From Enterococcus sp. HY326 (GTDB taxonomy: Bacteria; Bacillota; Bacilli; Lactobacillales; Enterococcaceae): DNA of 64,000 nt. The notes beneath the pieces were generated by a model that saw only the letters and a program-made list of their open reading frames with translations, was not told the DNA's origin and did not search any database. The translations under genes and the position numbers were made by a program. Positions within the stretch are counted from its first letter, which is position 1. The number at the start of each line of letters is the position of its first letter. The stretch covers positions 611,685-675,684 of the forward strand of contig NZ_JANLGQ010000002.1 of NCBI RefSeq assembly GCF_026157065.1, written 5' to 3'. Below are positions 1 through 8,248 of the stretch, in pieces.

Positions 1-2088
1 AGGAATTTTTAAATAATTAACCAGCTGATCTAGCTTAAAGCGGACATCGATTTTTTCCTGCTGTTGAACTAACTTAAACAGGCGCCCAAATTGCTCACGA
101 CTGCCCATTCCATTTAGATAGGCTTCGTCTGGAGAGTGCCCGTAAAAATAAATTCTAGAAAAGCTGCCAGCAGCTAAAATCTCTTTAATAAAGGTCAAAT
201 CCTTCGGCACATCTACAAATGCTAGCTGTTGATAATTATTTTTTGCTATTCGCTTTTGGATATCTGCTAAATTATTATAGACAACAGCGGCATTTTTCAT
301 CGCTTCAGGTAAAATTTTTAGACTGGCCTCTTGAAAGGCCAAAATCAGAGTGCTCTCAGTAGCCAGCACTTCTTGCCAACGGTATTTATTGCGCCAGTCA
401 AAGAATTGCAGTGCCTCATTTTGATAATCCTGCAGCATCACCTGAGGTTTCTTACGCCCGTTCCACTCATTGATATTGAGCTGGCCGGCGACATCAATTG
501 GTCCGCTAAATTCATTAGCTTCTGGACCAAAACTAAAGGCCAAGACATCTAAATCAGCAGCCTCACCAATCGCAAACTTTAAATGCTGCTGATTAGCACC
601 AATCACTTTAACATTTTGCGGCAAAACATCTTTGAACAAAAATGTCGGAATTGGATTATCCGTTCCAAAAGGAGCCAAAGTGTTTAATTCATTAATTAAG
701 GCAATCGTCGCGGCTTCTGGTTGTATAATTTCATCAATTTGCAACGGACCTCCCTGTGCTAGATCAATATTATTAGAACGAATATAATCATTCATTCGCT
801 CTTGTAATTCGCCAAGATTTTCTGCTGGTAAGGTCAGTCCTACCGCCGCATGATGGCCACCAAAATGAGTGAATAATTCCCGCATGCTATCTAGCATCGC
901 AAACATATTTAATTGAGCGACACTGCGGCCTGAGCCTTTTGCCGTACCGTCTTCTTTTAATGTTAATAAAATTGCCGGTTTGCCGGTTGTTTGTAAAATT
1001 TTACCCGCAACAATCCCTAAAACACCTTCTTGCCAACCAGCTTGGGCAATCAATTGGATTTCATTTGTCGGGTCGACTGCAGCCAAAGCTTCTGCTGTCA
1101 TTTTTTCGACGATTGTTTTTCGCTGATTATTTTTTTCCTCTAAAAACTCTGCCAGCTGATCGGCTTCTTCTTCGTCAAAGGTTGACATCAACTCAACTCC
1201 GGGGGAAGCATCGCCTAAGCGACCAATCGCATTCAAACGAGGTCCGATGCCAAAACCAATATCTCCTTCAGAAAAATTGCTGATTTCAATGCCACTTTTG
1301 CGAATTAAGGCACTCAGCCCAATCCGTTCGGTTTGCTGAATAGCTTTTAGTCCAGCCTTGACCAAGAGCCGATTTTCACCGGTTAATGAAACTAAATCGG
1401 CGATGGTTCCAATCGCCACTAGATCCAAAAATTCAGCGGGCACCTCTTCTAATAAAGCGGTGGCCACTTTAAAGGCAACGCCAACACCTGCTAAATCTTT
1501 AAACGGGTATTTGCCCTCAGGATGCCGAGGATGGATAATTGCATACGCCGGCGGTAGCTCAGCCGGGAGTTCGTGATGATCGGTGACAACCACATCTAAG
1601 CCGTTTTCTTGAGCATAGCTAATAGCCTCCATGCCAGAAACACCATTATCAACTGTAATTAACAATTGATAGCCCGCCGCCACAAATTCTTGATACTTAG
1701 CTAAATTGGGGCCATAGCCTTCTTTAAAACGATTCGGCAGAAAATAATTGACGTCGGCTCCCAACAGCTCTAACGTTTCCTTCATGACAGTCGTGCTGGT
1801 GATGCCATCTGCGTCATAATCGCCGTAAATCATAATTTTTTCACCGGATAAAACGGCGGCTTTAATTCGTTCCACACCTTTTTCCATCTCAAAAAAAAGA
1901 TAGGGATCAGGTAAATTATTTAAGTCGTTATCAAAATAACTTTCTAAATCCGCTACTGTTTGATAACCTCTTTGCCAAAGAATTTTTCCTAGAAACGGCG
2001 AGAGCTGATGAGCACTCAACCATTCTTCATATTCTGTTGGTAAAATTTGTTTTTCAGGTAGTTGCCATTGAAATTTCGCTGCTTTCAC
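1..2088 (-). CDS. recJ: Single-stranded-DNA-specific exonuclease RecJ (3' end cut by window)
   Basis: This is the N-terminal approx. 696 residues of RecJ, the 5'-3' ssDNA exonuclease used in recombination and mismatch/excision repair. I translated it by hand from a GTG start at 2088-2086, which is preceded by AGGAG at 2096-2100. Visible DHH-phosphoesterase motifs are IMIYGDYDADG (motif I, metal Asp residues), LITVDNGVSG, VVTDHHELP (the DHH) and IGPRLNAIGRLGDAS. The DHHA1-type GSGRS segment (TAKGSGRSVAQLN) and the GGHHAAVG motif follow. The reading frame stays open to base 1, so the C-terminus lies outside the window. A short gap separates it from the divergently oriented cassette at 2238. Family assignment is very secure; no anomaly is visible. 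Confidence 0.96.
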   Translation of the reverse strand, partial: MKAAKFQWQLPEKQILPTEYEEWLSAHQLSPFLGKILWQRGYQTVADLESYFDNDLNNLPDPYLFFEMEKGVERIKAAVLSGEKIMIYGDYDADGITSTTVMKETLELLGADVNYFLPNRFKEGYGPNLAKYQEFVAAGYQLLITVDNGVSGMEAISYAQENGLDVVVTDHHELPAELPPAYAIIHPRHPEGKYPFKDLAGVGVAFKVATALLEEVPAEFLDLVAIGTIADLVSLTGENRLLVKAGLKAIQQTERIGLSALIRKSGIEISNFSEGDIGFGIGPRLNAIGRLGDASPGVELMSTFDEEEADQLAEFLEEKNNQRKTIVEKMTAEALAAVDPTNEIQLIAQAGWQEGVLGIVAGKILQTTGKPAILLTLKEDGTAKGSGRSVAQLNMFAMLDSMRELFTHFGGHHAAVGLTLPAENLGELQERMNDYIRSNNIDLAQGGPLQIDEIIQPEAATIALINELNTLAPFGTDNPIPTFLFKDVLPQNVKVIGANQQHLKFAIGEAADLDVLAFSFGPEANEFSGPIDVAGQLNINEWNGRKKPQVMLQDYQNEALQFFDWRNKYRWQEVLATESTLILAFQEASLKILPEAMKNAAVVYNNLADIQKRIAKNNYQQLAFVDVPKDLTFIKEILAAGSFSRIYFYGHSPDEAYLNGMGSREQFGRLFKLVQQQEKIDVRFKLDQLVNYLKIP

Positions 2089-2169
2089 GTCGTCACTCCT
2101 AACCTAGGTATTATAGCAGAGGCTTCCCTAAAAAGAATAGTCAAAAAAATAAAAATTTATAAAGTCCCC

Positions 2170-2198
2170 TTTAAAAAAGGGAACGTATGTTTTATAGT
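2170..2198 (+). promoter_or_regulatory. Possible promoter of the nuclease/sce7725 cassette
   Basis: TTTAAA at 2170-2175 and TATAGT at 2193-2198 are separated by 17 bp, about 40 bp before the first gene. The match is moderate (4/6 at -35, 5/6 at -10). The right arm of a short CCCTTT/AAAGGG palindrome (about 2167-2181) overlaps the -35 and may be an operator or chance. Confidence 0.35.
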
Positions 2199-2237
2199 TA
2201 ATAAGAGTCACGCAATAAATTTTTTGTGAGGAAGCCT

Positions 2238-2909
2238 ATGAAAACACCTTTAACAATCGAAATGGAAGAAGTCTTGTACCGCTATTGTCGGGAAAATGGC
2301 GATATTGTTGTCGAAGAAGTGATGATGCCAGAAGATCAAGGGATTGTCGATACTTTGAGCTGTCGGTTACTTTTGGACAATCAATTTGAATGGCGTTGTT
2401 TTGAGCTGAAGGTCTCGAAGGCTGACTTTCGTTCAAAAGCAAAATTGTCTTTTATCGGCCATTACAATTATTTTGTTTTGCCAAAAGCCCTATACGAAAA
2501 AGTTGAAGCGGAAATCCCTCTAGAAATTGGCGTCTTGGTTTACCATCAATACGCTATTAAAGACGAGCAAAATCTGCCGGGCTATTTTACCGTTGCCAAG
2601 AAACCGAAACGCCAAGAGCTTTTGGTCAATGAACAAGCGCTTCTCTTTCGCTTGATTTCTTCTCAAGCCAGAGAAGTCGGTAAGGCCAAGCAAACGACAC
2701 GGGGACTGAGGGCATTTTCAACGGATTTATTATATAAAGAATTAAAAAAGCGCCAACCAGAATATGACTTGTTCGGCGGCAATTTAAATTATTACGATCG
2801 TTTTGCCACTGACAACGAGAGTCAAGCCGTTGAAAGCCTAAAAGAAGAATTGGAGGCGACCCGTGCTGCCTATTTTGAACTTTTGGAAAAATTTGAAGGA
2901 GAGCGCTGA
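2238..2909 (+). CDS. PD-(D/E)XK nuclease-like protein (MmcB-like), partner of sce7725 protein
   Basis: The product is 223 aa. The ATG at 2238 is preferred over an in-frame GTG at 2226 because GAGG at 2228-2231 lies 6 nt upstream of it. The N-terminal 100 residues show a PD-(D/E)XK-like pattern: an acidic VDTL, then a strand ending in FELKVSKADF (E-x-K), then HYNYFVLP. This resembles the MmcB/DUF-type restriction-like fold, where a catalytic Asp precedes E-x-K and is followed by a Tyr-rich strand. The C-terminal third is charged, and the last 30 residues look like a coiled coil. The stop overlaps the next start (TGATG), so the two genes are almost certainly translated together. The nuclease role is inferred from motifs only. 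It could equally be a DNA-repair or a defence protein. Confidence 0.6.
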   Translation: MKTPLTIEMEEVLYRYCRENGDIVVEEVMMPEDQGIVDTLSCRLLLDNQFEWRCFELKVSKADFRSKAKLSFIGHYNYFVLPKALYEKVEAEIPLEIGVLVYHQYAIKDEQNLPGYFTVAKKPKRQELLVNEQALLFRLISSQAREVGKAKQTTRGLRAFSTDLLYKELKKRQPEYDLFGGNLNYYDRFATDNESQAVESLKEELEATRAAYFELLEKFEGER

Positions 2910-3769
2910 TGTACTATCCTTATTTTAGAAGCAAACAATTTGATTTGCTGGCGCTGCAGGCGCTCTTAGATGCCGACCGTTTTCCTGAAGGCATCATCCC
3001 GATTATTGAGCCGGTTAAGCAAAACAAAGCCCTCTTGAAACTAATTGCGAAATTTCAAGCGGCCCATCAACCCTTTTATTTGATTGTGAATCCACAGGTG
3101 GGCGAATTTGCCACAGAAGAAGGCTTGACTAGTTTGGAACAGCTGGCAGTTGAGAAAGCATTTATTTTAGACCAGCCTTTAGAGTCATTAGAAAATTCCT
3201 ATCCTTTAATTATCACCCAAAGTCCACAAATTGTTCTGGAATCAGATTGGCAACAAAATCAGGCCTTAGTCCTCGTGCCCGAAGAATTTCGCTTATTGGC
3301 TAAAATTAAGGGCCCAAAAATTTTATCCCAAGATGGCTTTACCCGCCTTGGTTCTAATAGTTATTACACAGAAGTCCCTGATGAATTACTTTTTAAGGGC
3401 AATCAAAATTTAGCACTGCGGGGCTTTAGCGGTTTTTCTGATTTTTCAATCGACAGCCGAATCTATTATGAACACGGCTATCCTTCAAAACGGTTAGCGC
3501 TGCATTTGATTTATATGAAGGATGGAAATGTCCGCATTCACCATTTTGTCTCCGAGGAACTACCCACTCAAAAGGAAAATTTTCTGCAGGTAATGACAGA
3601 AATTAAAGACTGGCAGGACCAATTATGGGAAGACAAGCTGACCTTAGGCGGAGAAATTCTTTTTGAGGCCTTTGACAGAGGCCATTTTCCGGGAATGGGC
3701 GTTTTGAGAAAAGCTAGCGTGATGCATCAGCTGGAGATTATGGGGCGGTTTTTGAGGAAGGATGTCTAA
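2909..3769 (+). CDS. sce7725 family protein
   Basis: The product is 286 aa, starting at the ATG that overlaps the upstream stop. The family is recognisable from several conserved blocks: the N-terminal MYYPYFRSKQFDLLAL, IIPIIEPVKQN, NPQVGEF, a central GFSGFSDFSIDSR, VRIHHFVSEE, and the C-terminal HFPGMGVLRKASVMHQLE. Members are often found beside a small PD-(D/E)XK-type protein, as here. I know of no proven biochemical function. The start YxPxxxxKxxxxxAL also recalls the beta-protein family of phage origin. No signal peptide or membrane segment is seen, so it is probably cytosolic. The gene ends at a strong terminator, which makes this a self-contained two-gene unit. Confidence 0.8.
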   Translation: MYYPYFRSKQFDLLALQALLDADRFPEGIIPIIEPVKQNKALLKLIAKFQAAHQPFYLIVNPQVGEFATEEGLTSLEQLAVEKAFILDQPLESLENSYPLIITQSPQIVLESDWQQNQALVLVPEEFRLLAKIKGPKILSQDGFTRLGSNSYYTEVPDELLFKGNQNLALRGFSGFSDFSIDSRIYYEHGYPSKRLALHLIYMKDGNVRIHHFVSEELPTQKENFLQVMTEIKDWQDQLWEDKLTLGGEILFEAFDRGHFPGMGVLRKASVMHQLEIMGRFLRKDV

Positions 3770-3773
3770 AAAT

Positions 3774-3826
3774 AAACTCTTTCCAAAAACTAGGCGGTCA
3801 GCCAAATTTTTTGGAAAGAGTTTTTA
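3774..3826. terminator. Bidirectional rho-independent terminator
   Basis: A 15-bp perfect inverted repeat (arms 3774-3788 and 3809-3823) is flanked by T5 on the plus strand and an A/T-rich tract on the minus strand. It closes both the sce7725 cassette and the convergent gene at 3831. Confidence 0.9.
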
Positions 3827-3830
3827 CTTC

Positions 3831-4280
3831 TTAGTCGAGTTGAAAGATTAATTCACCTTTAAATTTTTGTTCAGCAAAATAATTTTGCATGGTAATACCG
3901 TTGTGGGAGAAAAACATAGAGAAACTGTTTTTCTTATGATAGAACGTAATAAACGTTCGATTGGCAGCTATTTCTTCAATTTCAATTTTATCGTATATTT
4001 CGAATTGACCGTTTAAAACACCTAAACGTACGATATGATTGTTAGCTAGCCCTTCTTTTAAGAAACCCACCGAAAGAATCAGAATTACAAAAGACAATAG
4101 TTTAATTTGATTTGCTAAATCGATTGGCCAAAATACGGCTAATATTCCGATTGATAAAACAAGCGATAACACAAGTTTAATTCGGTTTGTCTGAGCTTTA
4201 ATGATAATTTGTCGCTGCTCCCGGATTTCCATTATTAATAAAACTAGCAAAAAGAAAACAATCACAATTGCTTCTGCCAT
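3831..4280 (-). CDS. Small membrane protein of unknown function with a cytosolic C-terminal domain
   Basis: The product is 149 aa. The ATG at 4280 is chosen over a GTG at 4289 because AGGTGA lies about 6 nt before the ATG. Residues 1-17, 33-52 and 58-73 are hydrophobic, giving three likely membrane segments. They are followed by about 75 residues of alternating hydrophobic and charged strands (QFEIYDKIEIEEIAA, RTFITFYHKKNSF) that look like a PH-like or YcxB-like beta domain. I do not recognise the family firmly. The gene starts 16 nt after the dehydratase stop, so it may be the last gene of the sugar-acid operon, or a passenger read through from it. Confidence 0.55.
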   Translation of the reverse strand: MAEAIVIVFFLLVLLIMEIREQRQIIIKAQTNRIKLVLSLVLSIGILAVFWPIDLANQIKLLSFVILILSVGFLKEGLANNHIVRLGVLNGQFEIYDKIEIEEIAANRTFITFYHKKNSFSMFFSHNGITMQNYFAEQKFKGELIFQLD

Positions 4281-4296
4281 ATTTTTCACCTATCCT

Positions 4297-5442
4297 TTAC
4301 CACTCAGCTATCGTACCGTCGTAATTTTTCCATTGAGGATTAGTCCATACTAATCCTTCTTGAGCGATTTCTTTTATTTTATCTTCATCCATCTCTAAGC
4401 CAAGACCAGGTTTTGTCGGAAGATTGACAAAACCATCTTGGTATTGGAAAATCTCTTTATTTTTTACAAAATCTAATAAATCAAAGCCTTTGTTGTAATG
4501 GATTCCTAAGCTTTGTTCTTGAATAAAAACATTAGGAGTACAAGAATCTACCTGCAACGTCGCCGCCAAAGCAATTGGACCATATGGGGCGTGGGGGGCG
4601 ACAGCGATATCATAAGCTTCTGCCATTGCTGCAATTTTTCTAGTTTCTAAAATTCCACCACACAAAGCAACATCAGGTTGAATAATATCAATTGCTCCCT
4701 GTTGAAAAATATTTTTGAATTGCCAGCGAGTGTACAATCGCTCACCAGTTGCTAGAGGTACAGCTACCGTCTGAGCTACTTCTTTAAAATGTTCTTCGTT
4801 TTCCGGCAAAACAACTTCTTCTAGAAACATTGGGTGATATGGCTCTAATGCTTTGGCTAAGACTTTGGCCATCGGTTTATGCACGCGACCATGAAAATCA
4901 ACACCAATTGCCATCTTGTCCCCAAAGCGATTACGAATAGAAGCCACTCGTTGGACCACTTCATCTACTTTTTCATACGAGTCAATATAATGCAATTCTG
5001 AAGTGGCGTTCATTTTAACGGCGGTAAAACCACGATCAAAACGATCTTGAGCTTGTTCAGCAACTTCGTCAGGGCGATCACCCCCAATCCATGAGTATAC
5101 TTTGATTTTATCCCGAGCAGCCCCACCTAATAATTCATAGACAGGAACATTGAAGGCCTTTCCTTTAATATCCCATAGAGCCATCTCCAAACCGGAAACA
5201 ATCGTGCCATTAATCGGTCCTCCTCTAAAAAAAGACCGATGCATCTCCTGAAACAGTCTTTCAATTTCAAAGGGATTCCGACCGATTAAACGGTTGCCAA
5301 TTTCATAAGCACCTGCAACTACAGTTTCGGTTTTCGTTCCGGAAATCATTTCCCCCCAGCCTTCAATCCCTTCGTCAGTTGAAACTTTAACGAAAATCCA
5401 TCTGGGTTTAACTTTATAAACTGTAATTTTAGAAATCTTCAC
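4297..5442 (-). CDS. dgoD: D-galactonate dehydratase-type enolase superfamily enzyme
   Basis: The product is 381 aa, the usual length for DgoD (about 382 aa). It belongs to the mandelate-racemase/enolase superfamily. Expected ligands are present: D182 in VDFHGR with H184, E208 in FLEEV, E234 in ATGER, the catalytic H284 in VAPHAPYGP, and E309 near the C-terminus. DgoD dehydrates D-galactonate to 2-keto-3-deoxygalactonate. Here the gene follows PTS genes and an aldolase, and no kinase is present, so the true substrate may be a phosphorylated sugar acid arriving from the PTS (inference). The start codon lies 1 nt after the EIIC stop. Confidence is high for the family, moderate for the exact substrate. 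Confidence 0.82.
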   Translation of the reverse strand: MKISKITVYKVKPRWIFVKVSTDEGIEGWGEMISGTKTETVVAGAYEIGNRLIGRNPFEIERLFQEMHRSFFRGGPINGTIVSGLEMALWDIKGKAFNVPVYELLGGAARDKIKVYSWIGGDRPDEVAEQAQDRFDRGFTAVKMNATSELHYIDSYEKVDEVVQRVASIRNRFGDKMAIGVDFHGRVHKPMAKVLAKALEPYHPMFLEEVVLPENEEHFKEVAQTVAVPLATGERLYTRWQFKNIFQQGAIDIIQPDVALCGGILETRKIAAMAEAYDIAVAPHAPYGPIALAATLQVDSCTPNVFIQEQSLGIHYNKGFDLLDFVKNKEIFQYQDGFVNLPTKPGLGLEMDEDKIKEIAQEGLVWTNPQWKNYDGTIAEW

Positions 5443-5443
5443 T

Positions 5444-6817
5444 CTATTTGCCTCCTTCAGTTACTAACTCATCTTGTAAATAATTAACTTTTTTCACTTT
5501 GTCAAAGTAATACCATATTCCGCCGAAGACCACTAATAAAATTGGGATACCAATAATTGGGTTGTAAGCAAAAGCAAGAAAGACTAGGTAACTTTGAATC
5601 ATTGAAGTAGCTGCAAAAGAGGAAATTAATAATGATGAAGTACCTAAATCAATTCCGACTTTTTGAGCAATCGCTGTTAAAACTGGCGCTGTTGCACTTC
5701 CGCACCATAACAATGAAGCTGTTACGACTAACCCAATTACAATATTTTTCAGCAGATTTCCCCGAGTCAACGCAACAACCATTGCCACTCGGAAAGGTAC
5801 AACAGCTAAATCAGCAAAAGGTAACACACGGTTGCCAGGTAATACAAGTGCCATTGCAATTGTCAACGGAATAATAATTAAAGCTGTTGTGATAACGTCA
5901 GGATTCCCAACGACAACGGCTGCATCCAAACCGATAAATAGGCGACGGCCTTTAAATTTTTGTTGAGACCACTTTTGAGCTGCATCTGAAATTGGCATTA
6001 ACCCTTCCATGAATAGAGAAGTCATTTTAGGAATTAATACTAAAACAGCTGACATACTGACTCCCAATTGTAAGATGGCCTTAATATCATAACCGGCTAA
6101 AATACCAATAACCATACCGATAACTAGTCCCATAATCATAGAATCACCGAAAAATCCTAAATACTTCTGAGCATCCTTGATAGTAAATTTAGATTTTCTA
6201 AAAAAAGGAATTTTATCTAATAACCAATTTAATGGCCAAGCAATGACCAAAGATGAAAGGGCTGAAACAGTTGGTAGTGAGACACCTGGAATACCAAAGA
6301 AATTTTCAACTAGAGGCTGAGACCAATCTGACATTTTGAACGTGATGACAGCCATAACTAAAGAAGAACCAACACCTAAAAAGACATTATCAGTTACAAA
6401 ATAGACCATTACTCCGACAATCGCCATGTGGTGATAATTCCAAATATCAACATCTAATGTATGAGTTTTCTTTAAGATAAGCAACACAATATTGACGATT
6501 AAAATGCCGAAAATCAAAATAGGGATAATCGGTGACGCCCAAGTAACGGCAGCAATTGAACCCCAGCCAACATCCAATGCATCAAGTTGGACTCCAGTTC
6601 GATCAACCATTGCTTTAGCCGCTGGACCAACATTGGTTGTCATAAAGTCTAAAATCAATTTAATACCAGCGAAACCAATCCCTAAAGTCAGACCCGACTT
6701 AAAAGCCTTTGTAATTTTCAAACCAAAAATTAATCCAACAATCGTAATAATAGCTGGCAACATAACTGTTGCCCCAGCATCAATAAAAAAATTAAAAACA
6801 CCCATTATATACTGCAT
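5444..6817 (-). CDS. PTS galactitol-family transporter, EIIC component
   Basis: The product is 457 aa with ten or more hydrophobic segments, typical of EIIC-Gat proteins (about 450 aa). Family-like stretches include DAGATVMLPAIITIVGLIFG near the N-terminus, WNYHHMAIVG, and the cytosolic loop GLDAAVVVGNPDVITTALI. It forms the membrane channel that moves a polyol or sugar acid while the EIIB partner phosphorylates it. It sits between EIIB (20 nt upstream) and the dehydratase (1 nt downstream). Substrate class is inferred from the dehydratase and aldolase neighbours: a hexonate rather than galactitol, because no tagatose-pathway enzymes are present. Confidence 0.88.
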   Translation of the reverse strand: MQYIMGVFNFFIDAGATVMLPAIITIVGLIFGLKITKAFKSGLTLGIGFAGIKLILDFMTTNVGPAAKAMVDRTGVQLDALDVGWGSIAAVTWASPIIPILIFGILIVNIVLLILKKTHTLDVDIWNYHHMAIVGVMVYFVTDNVFLGVGSSLVMAVITFKMSDWSQPLVENFFGIPGVSLPTVSALSSLVIAWPLNWLLDKIPFFRKSKFTIKDAQKYLGFFGDSMIMGLVIGMVIGILAGYDIKAILQLGVSMSAVLVLIPKMTSLFMEGLMPISDAAQKWSQQKFKGRRLFIGLDAAVVVGNPDVITTALIIIPLTIAMALVLPGNRVLPFADLAVVPFRVAMVVALTRGNLLKNIVIGLVVTASLLWCGSATAPVLTAIAQKVGIDLGTSSLLISSFAATSMIQSYLVFLAFAYNPIIGIPILLVVFGGIWYYFDKVKKVNYLQDELVTEGGK

Positions 6818-6837
6818 TTCATTTCCTCCCTATTATT

Positions 6838-7119
6838 TTATTCAGTTATTTTTTTATAGATTTCTTCCATTGTCTGATCTACCCCAATGCCAGTTAAAAT
6901 TGGCATCCCTTTAATTACAGGAACATCCCCTGTTTGTCCTTCAAATTGGCCAGTCGTAATTAATAAATCATAGTCTTGAACTTTACTTGGCACTTCCATT
7001 AGTTTTGTTTGTGTAGTTTCAACTTGAACGCCCTGTTCAGTTAAATAGCTTTTCACTTTCGAAGCAACCACCGTTGAAGTAGCAATTCCATTTCCACAAG
7101 CAACTAAAATTCTTTTCAT
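6838..7119 (-). CDS. PTS galactitol-family EIIB component
   Basis: The product is 93 aa, full length for a free EIIB-Gat. The phospho-acceptor is C8 in the P-loop-like ACGNGIATST. The protein receives phosphate from the EIIA gene just upstream and passes it to sugar bound in EIIC. It fits between EIIA (20 nt gap) and EIIC in transcription order A-B-C. No odd feature is visible. Confidence 0.92.
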   Translation of the reverse strand: MKRILVACGNGIATSTVVASKVKSYLTEQGVQVETTQTKLMEVPSKVQDYDLLITTGQFEGQTGDVPVIKGMPILTGIGVDQTMEEIYKKITE

Positions 7120-7139
7120 AATATTTTCTTCCTCTCTTT

Positions 7140-7598
7140 TTAAAGTATTGCTTTTTTAATTAATTCTAATAATTCTTGGTTATTACTGGCTTGGATCATA
7201 GCTAGACGTAAAGGTTCATTTTGAATAATCCCCACGATTTTTTGCAGCATTTCAATCTGTCCATGAGGTTCACCAATCGCCATCATAATGACAATTTGGA
7301 CAGGTATCTCCTCTTTGTTATCCTCCATATTGTGAAACAAGACTGGTTCTTTTAATGTAGCTATTGCTAGCGTTGTCTTTTTCACCAATTCAAAGTTTGC
7401 ATGGGGAATTGCAATACCCGGAGGTGTTGAAGGTAAGCCTGTTGGGTATTCCAACTCTCGTTCCTTAATCGCTGCAATATATTCTTTTTTAACAAAGTCT
7501 TTTTCGTATAGTTGTTTTGCTAAATAATCTAATACAGCTTCTTGATTCTCAGCTGAGATATCTCTAAAAACTAGTTCTTCTTTTAACTCTAAATCCAT
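7140..7598 (-). CDS. PTS fructose/galactitol-type EIIA component
   Basis: The product is 152 aa with the PTS_EIIA_2 fold. The phospho-histidine is H66 in GIAIPHANFE. The ATG at 7598 is preferred over an in-frame TTG at 7601: AAGGAGG ends 7 nt before the ATG. EIIA takes phosphate from HPr and donates it to the EIIB encoded next. The upstream regulator also carries an EIIA-like domain, so phosphate may flow from this system to the regulator. Confidence 0.92.
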   Translation of the reverse strand: MDLELKEELVFRDISAENQEAVLDYLAKQLYEKDFVKKEYIAAIKERELEYPTGLPSTPPGIAIPHANFELVKKTTLAIATLKEPVLFHNMEDNKEEIPVQIVIMMAIGEPHGQIEMLQKIVGIIQNEPLRLAMIQASNNQELLELIKKAIL

Positions 7599-7616
7599 CA
7601 AAAGGCCTCCTTAAAC

Positions 7617-8237
7617 TTATTTAATTTTTGCCAGCAATGCCGCTAACGATTCATGCAATTGATCAATTTGTAAATGTTTGATGTCGTCACTGTTGAACAT
7701 TCCCGAACCTAATCCTAGATAAGATGCTCCTTGCTCAAAAAAATCCTTCGCATTACCACTGTTAATGCCGCCAACGCCCATTAAAGGCAATTTTCCAAGT
7801 GGTGCTTGGACATCTTTAAAAAATTTCGGTCCAACGGTTCCTGCTGGAAAAACTTTCACAATATCCGCTCCTTGGTTAAACATTTGATTGATTTCTGAAG
7901 GTGTCATTGCCGCCGGAACTGCCAAAATTTTATTTTGATTAGCAAAATTTAGCATCTCTTTGGTAAATGTGTGCGGACCAAGTAAAAATTTTGCCCCTGC
8001 TTGATAAGCAGCTTTAGCTTGATCTAAGGTTCTAACCGTACCAGCCCCAATATTTATTTTTTCACCAAATTGTTTTGATAATTTTGCGATATGCTCTAAA
8101 GCGCCTTCCGTATTTAATGTCATTTCCACAGCATAGTCTTCTTCAAATCCCGACATTGCTTGTAAAATGGCTTCTGCTTGAGCATACGTATAGCCTCGCA
8201 TAATAATTGTTAGTTTAGGATACTCCCTTAACTCCAT
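7617..8237 (-). CDS. KDPG/KDPGal aldolase (Eda/DgoA type)
   Basis: The product is 206 aa, the normal length for class I KDPG/KDPGal aldolases. The Schiff-base lysine is K128 in DIVKVFPAGTVGP, the catalytic glutamate is E38 in VEMTLNT, and R14 lies in the IMRG substrate-phosphate region. It cleaves 2-keto-3-deoxy-6-phosphogluconate or -galactonate to pyruvate and glyceraldehyde-3-phosphate. The substrate must be phosphorylated, and the operon offers the PTS rather than a kinase as the phosphate source. The ATG is preceded by AGGAGGAGC. It is the first metabolic gene after the regulator (11 nt gap). Confidence 0.9.
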   Translation of the reverse strand: MELREYPKLTIIMRGYTYAQAEAILQAMSGFEEDYAVEMTLNTEGALEHIAKLSKQFGEKINIGAGTVRTLDQAKAAYQAGAKFLLGPHTFTKEMLNFANQNKILAVPAAMTPSEINQMFNQGADIVKVFPAGTVGPKFFKDVQAPLGKLPLMGVGGINSGNAKDFFEQGASYLGLGSGMFNSDDIKHLQIDQLHESLAALLAKIK

Positions 8238-8248
8238 TGATGCTCCTC

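Noticed and set aside
939..1283. Open frame on the plus strand inside recJ
   Set aside because: It is antisense to conserved RecJ motifs and has no ribosome binding site.
5632..6914. Plus-strand open frames across the PTS EIIC gene
   Set aside because: They mirror the hydrophobic EIIC coding sequence and lack start signals.
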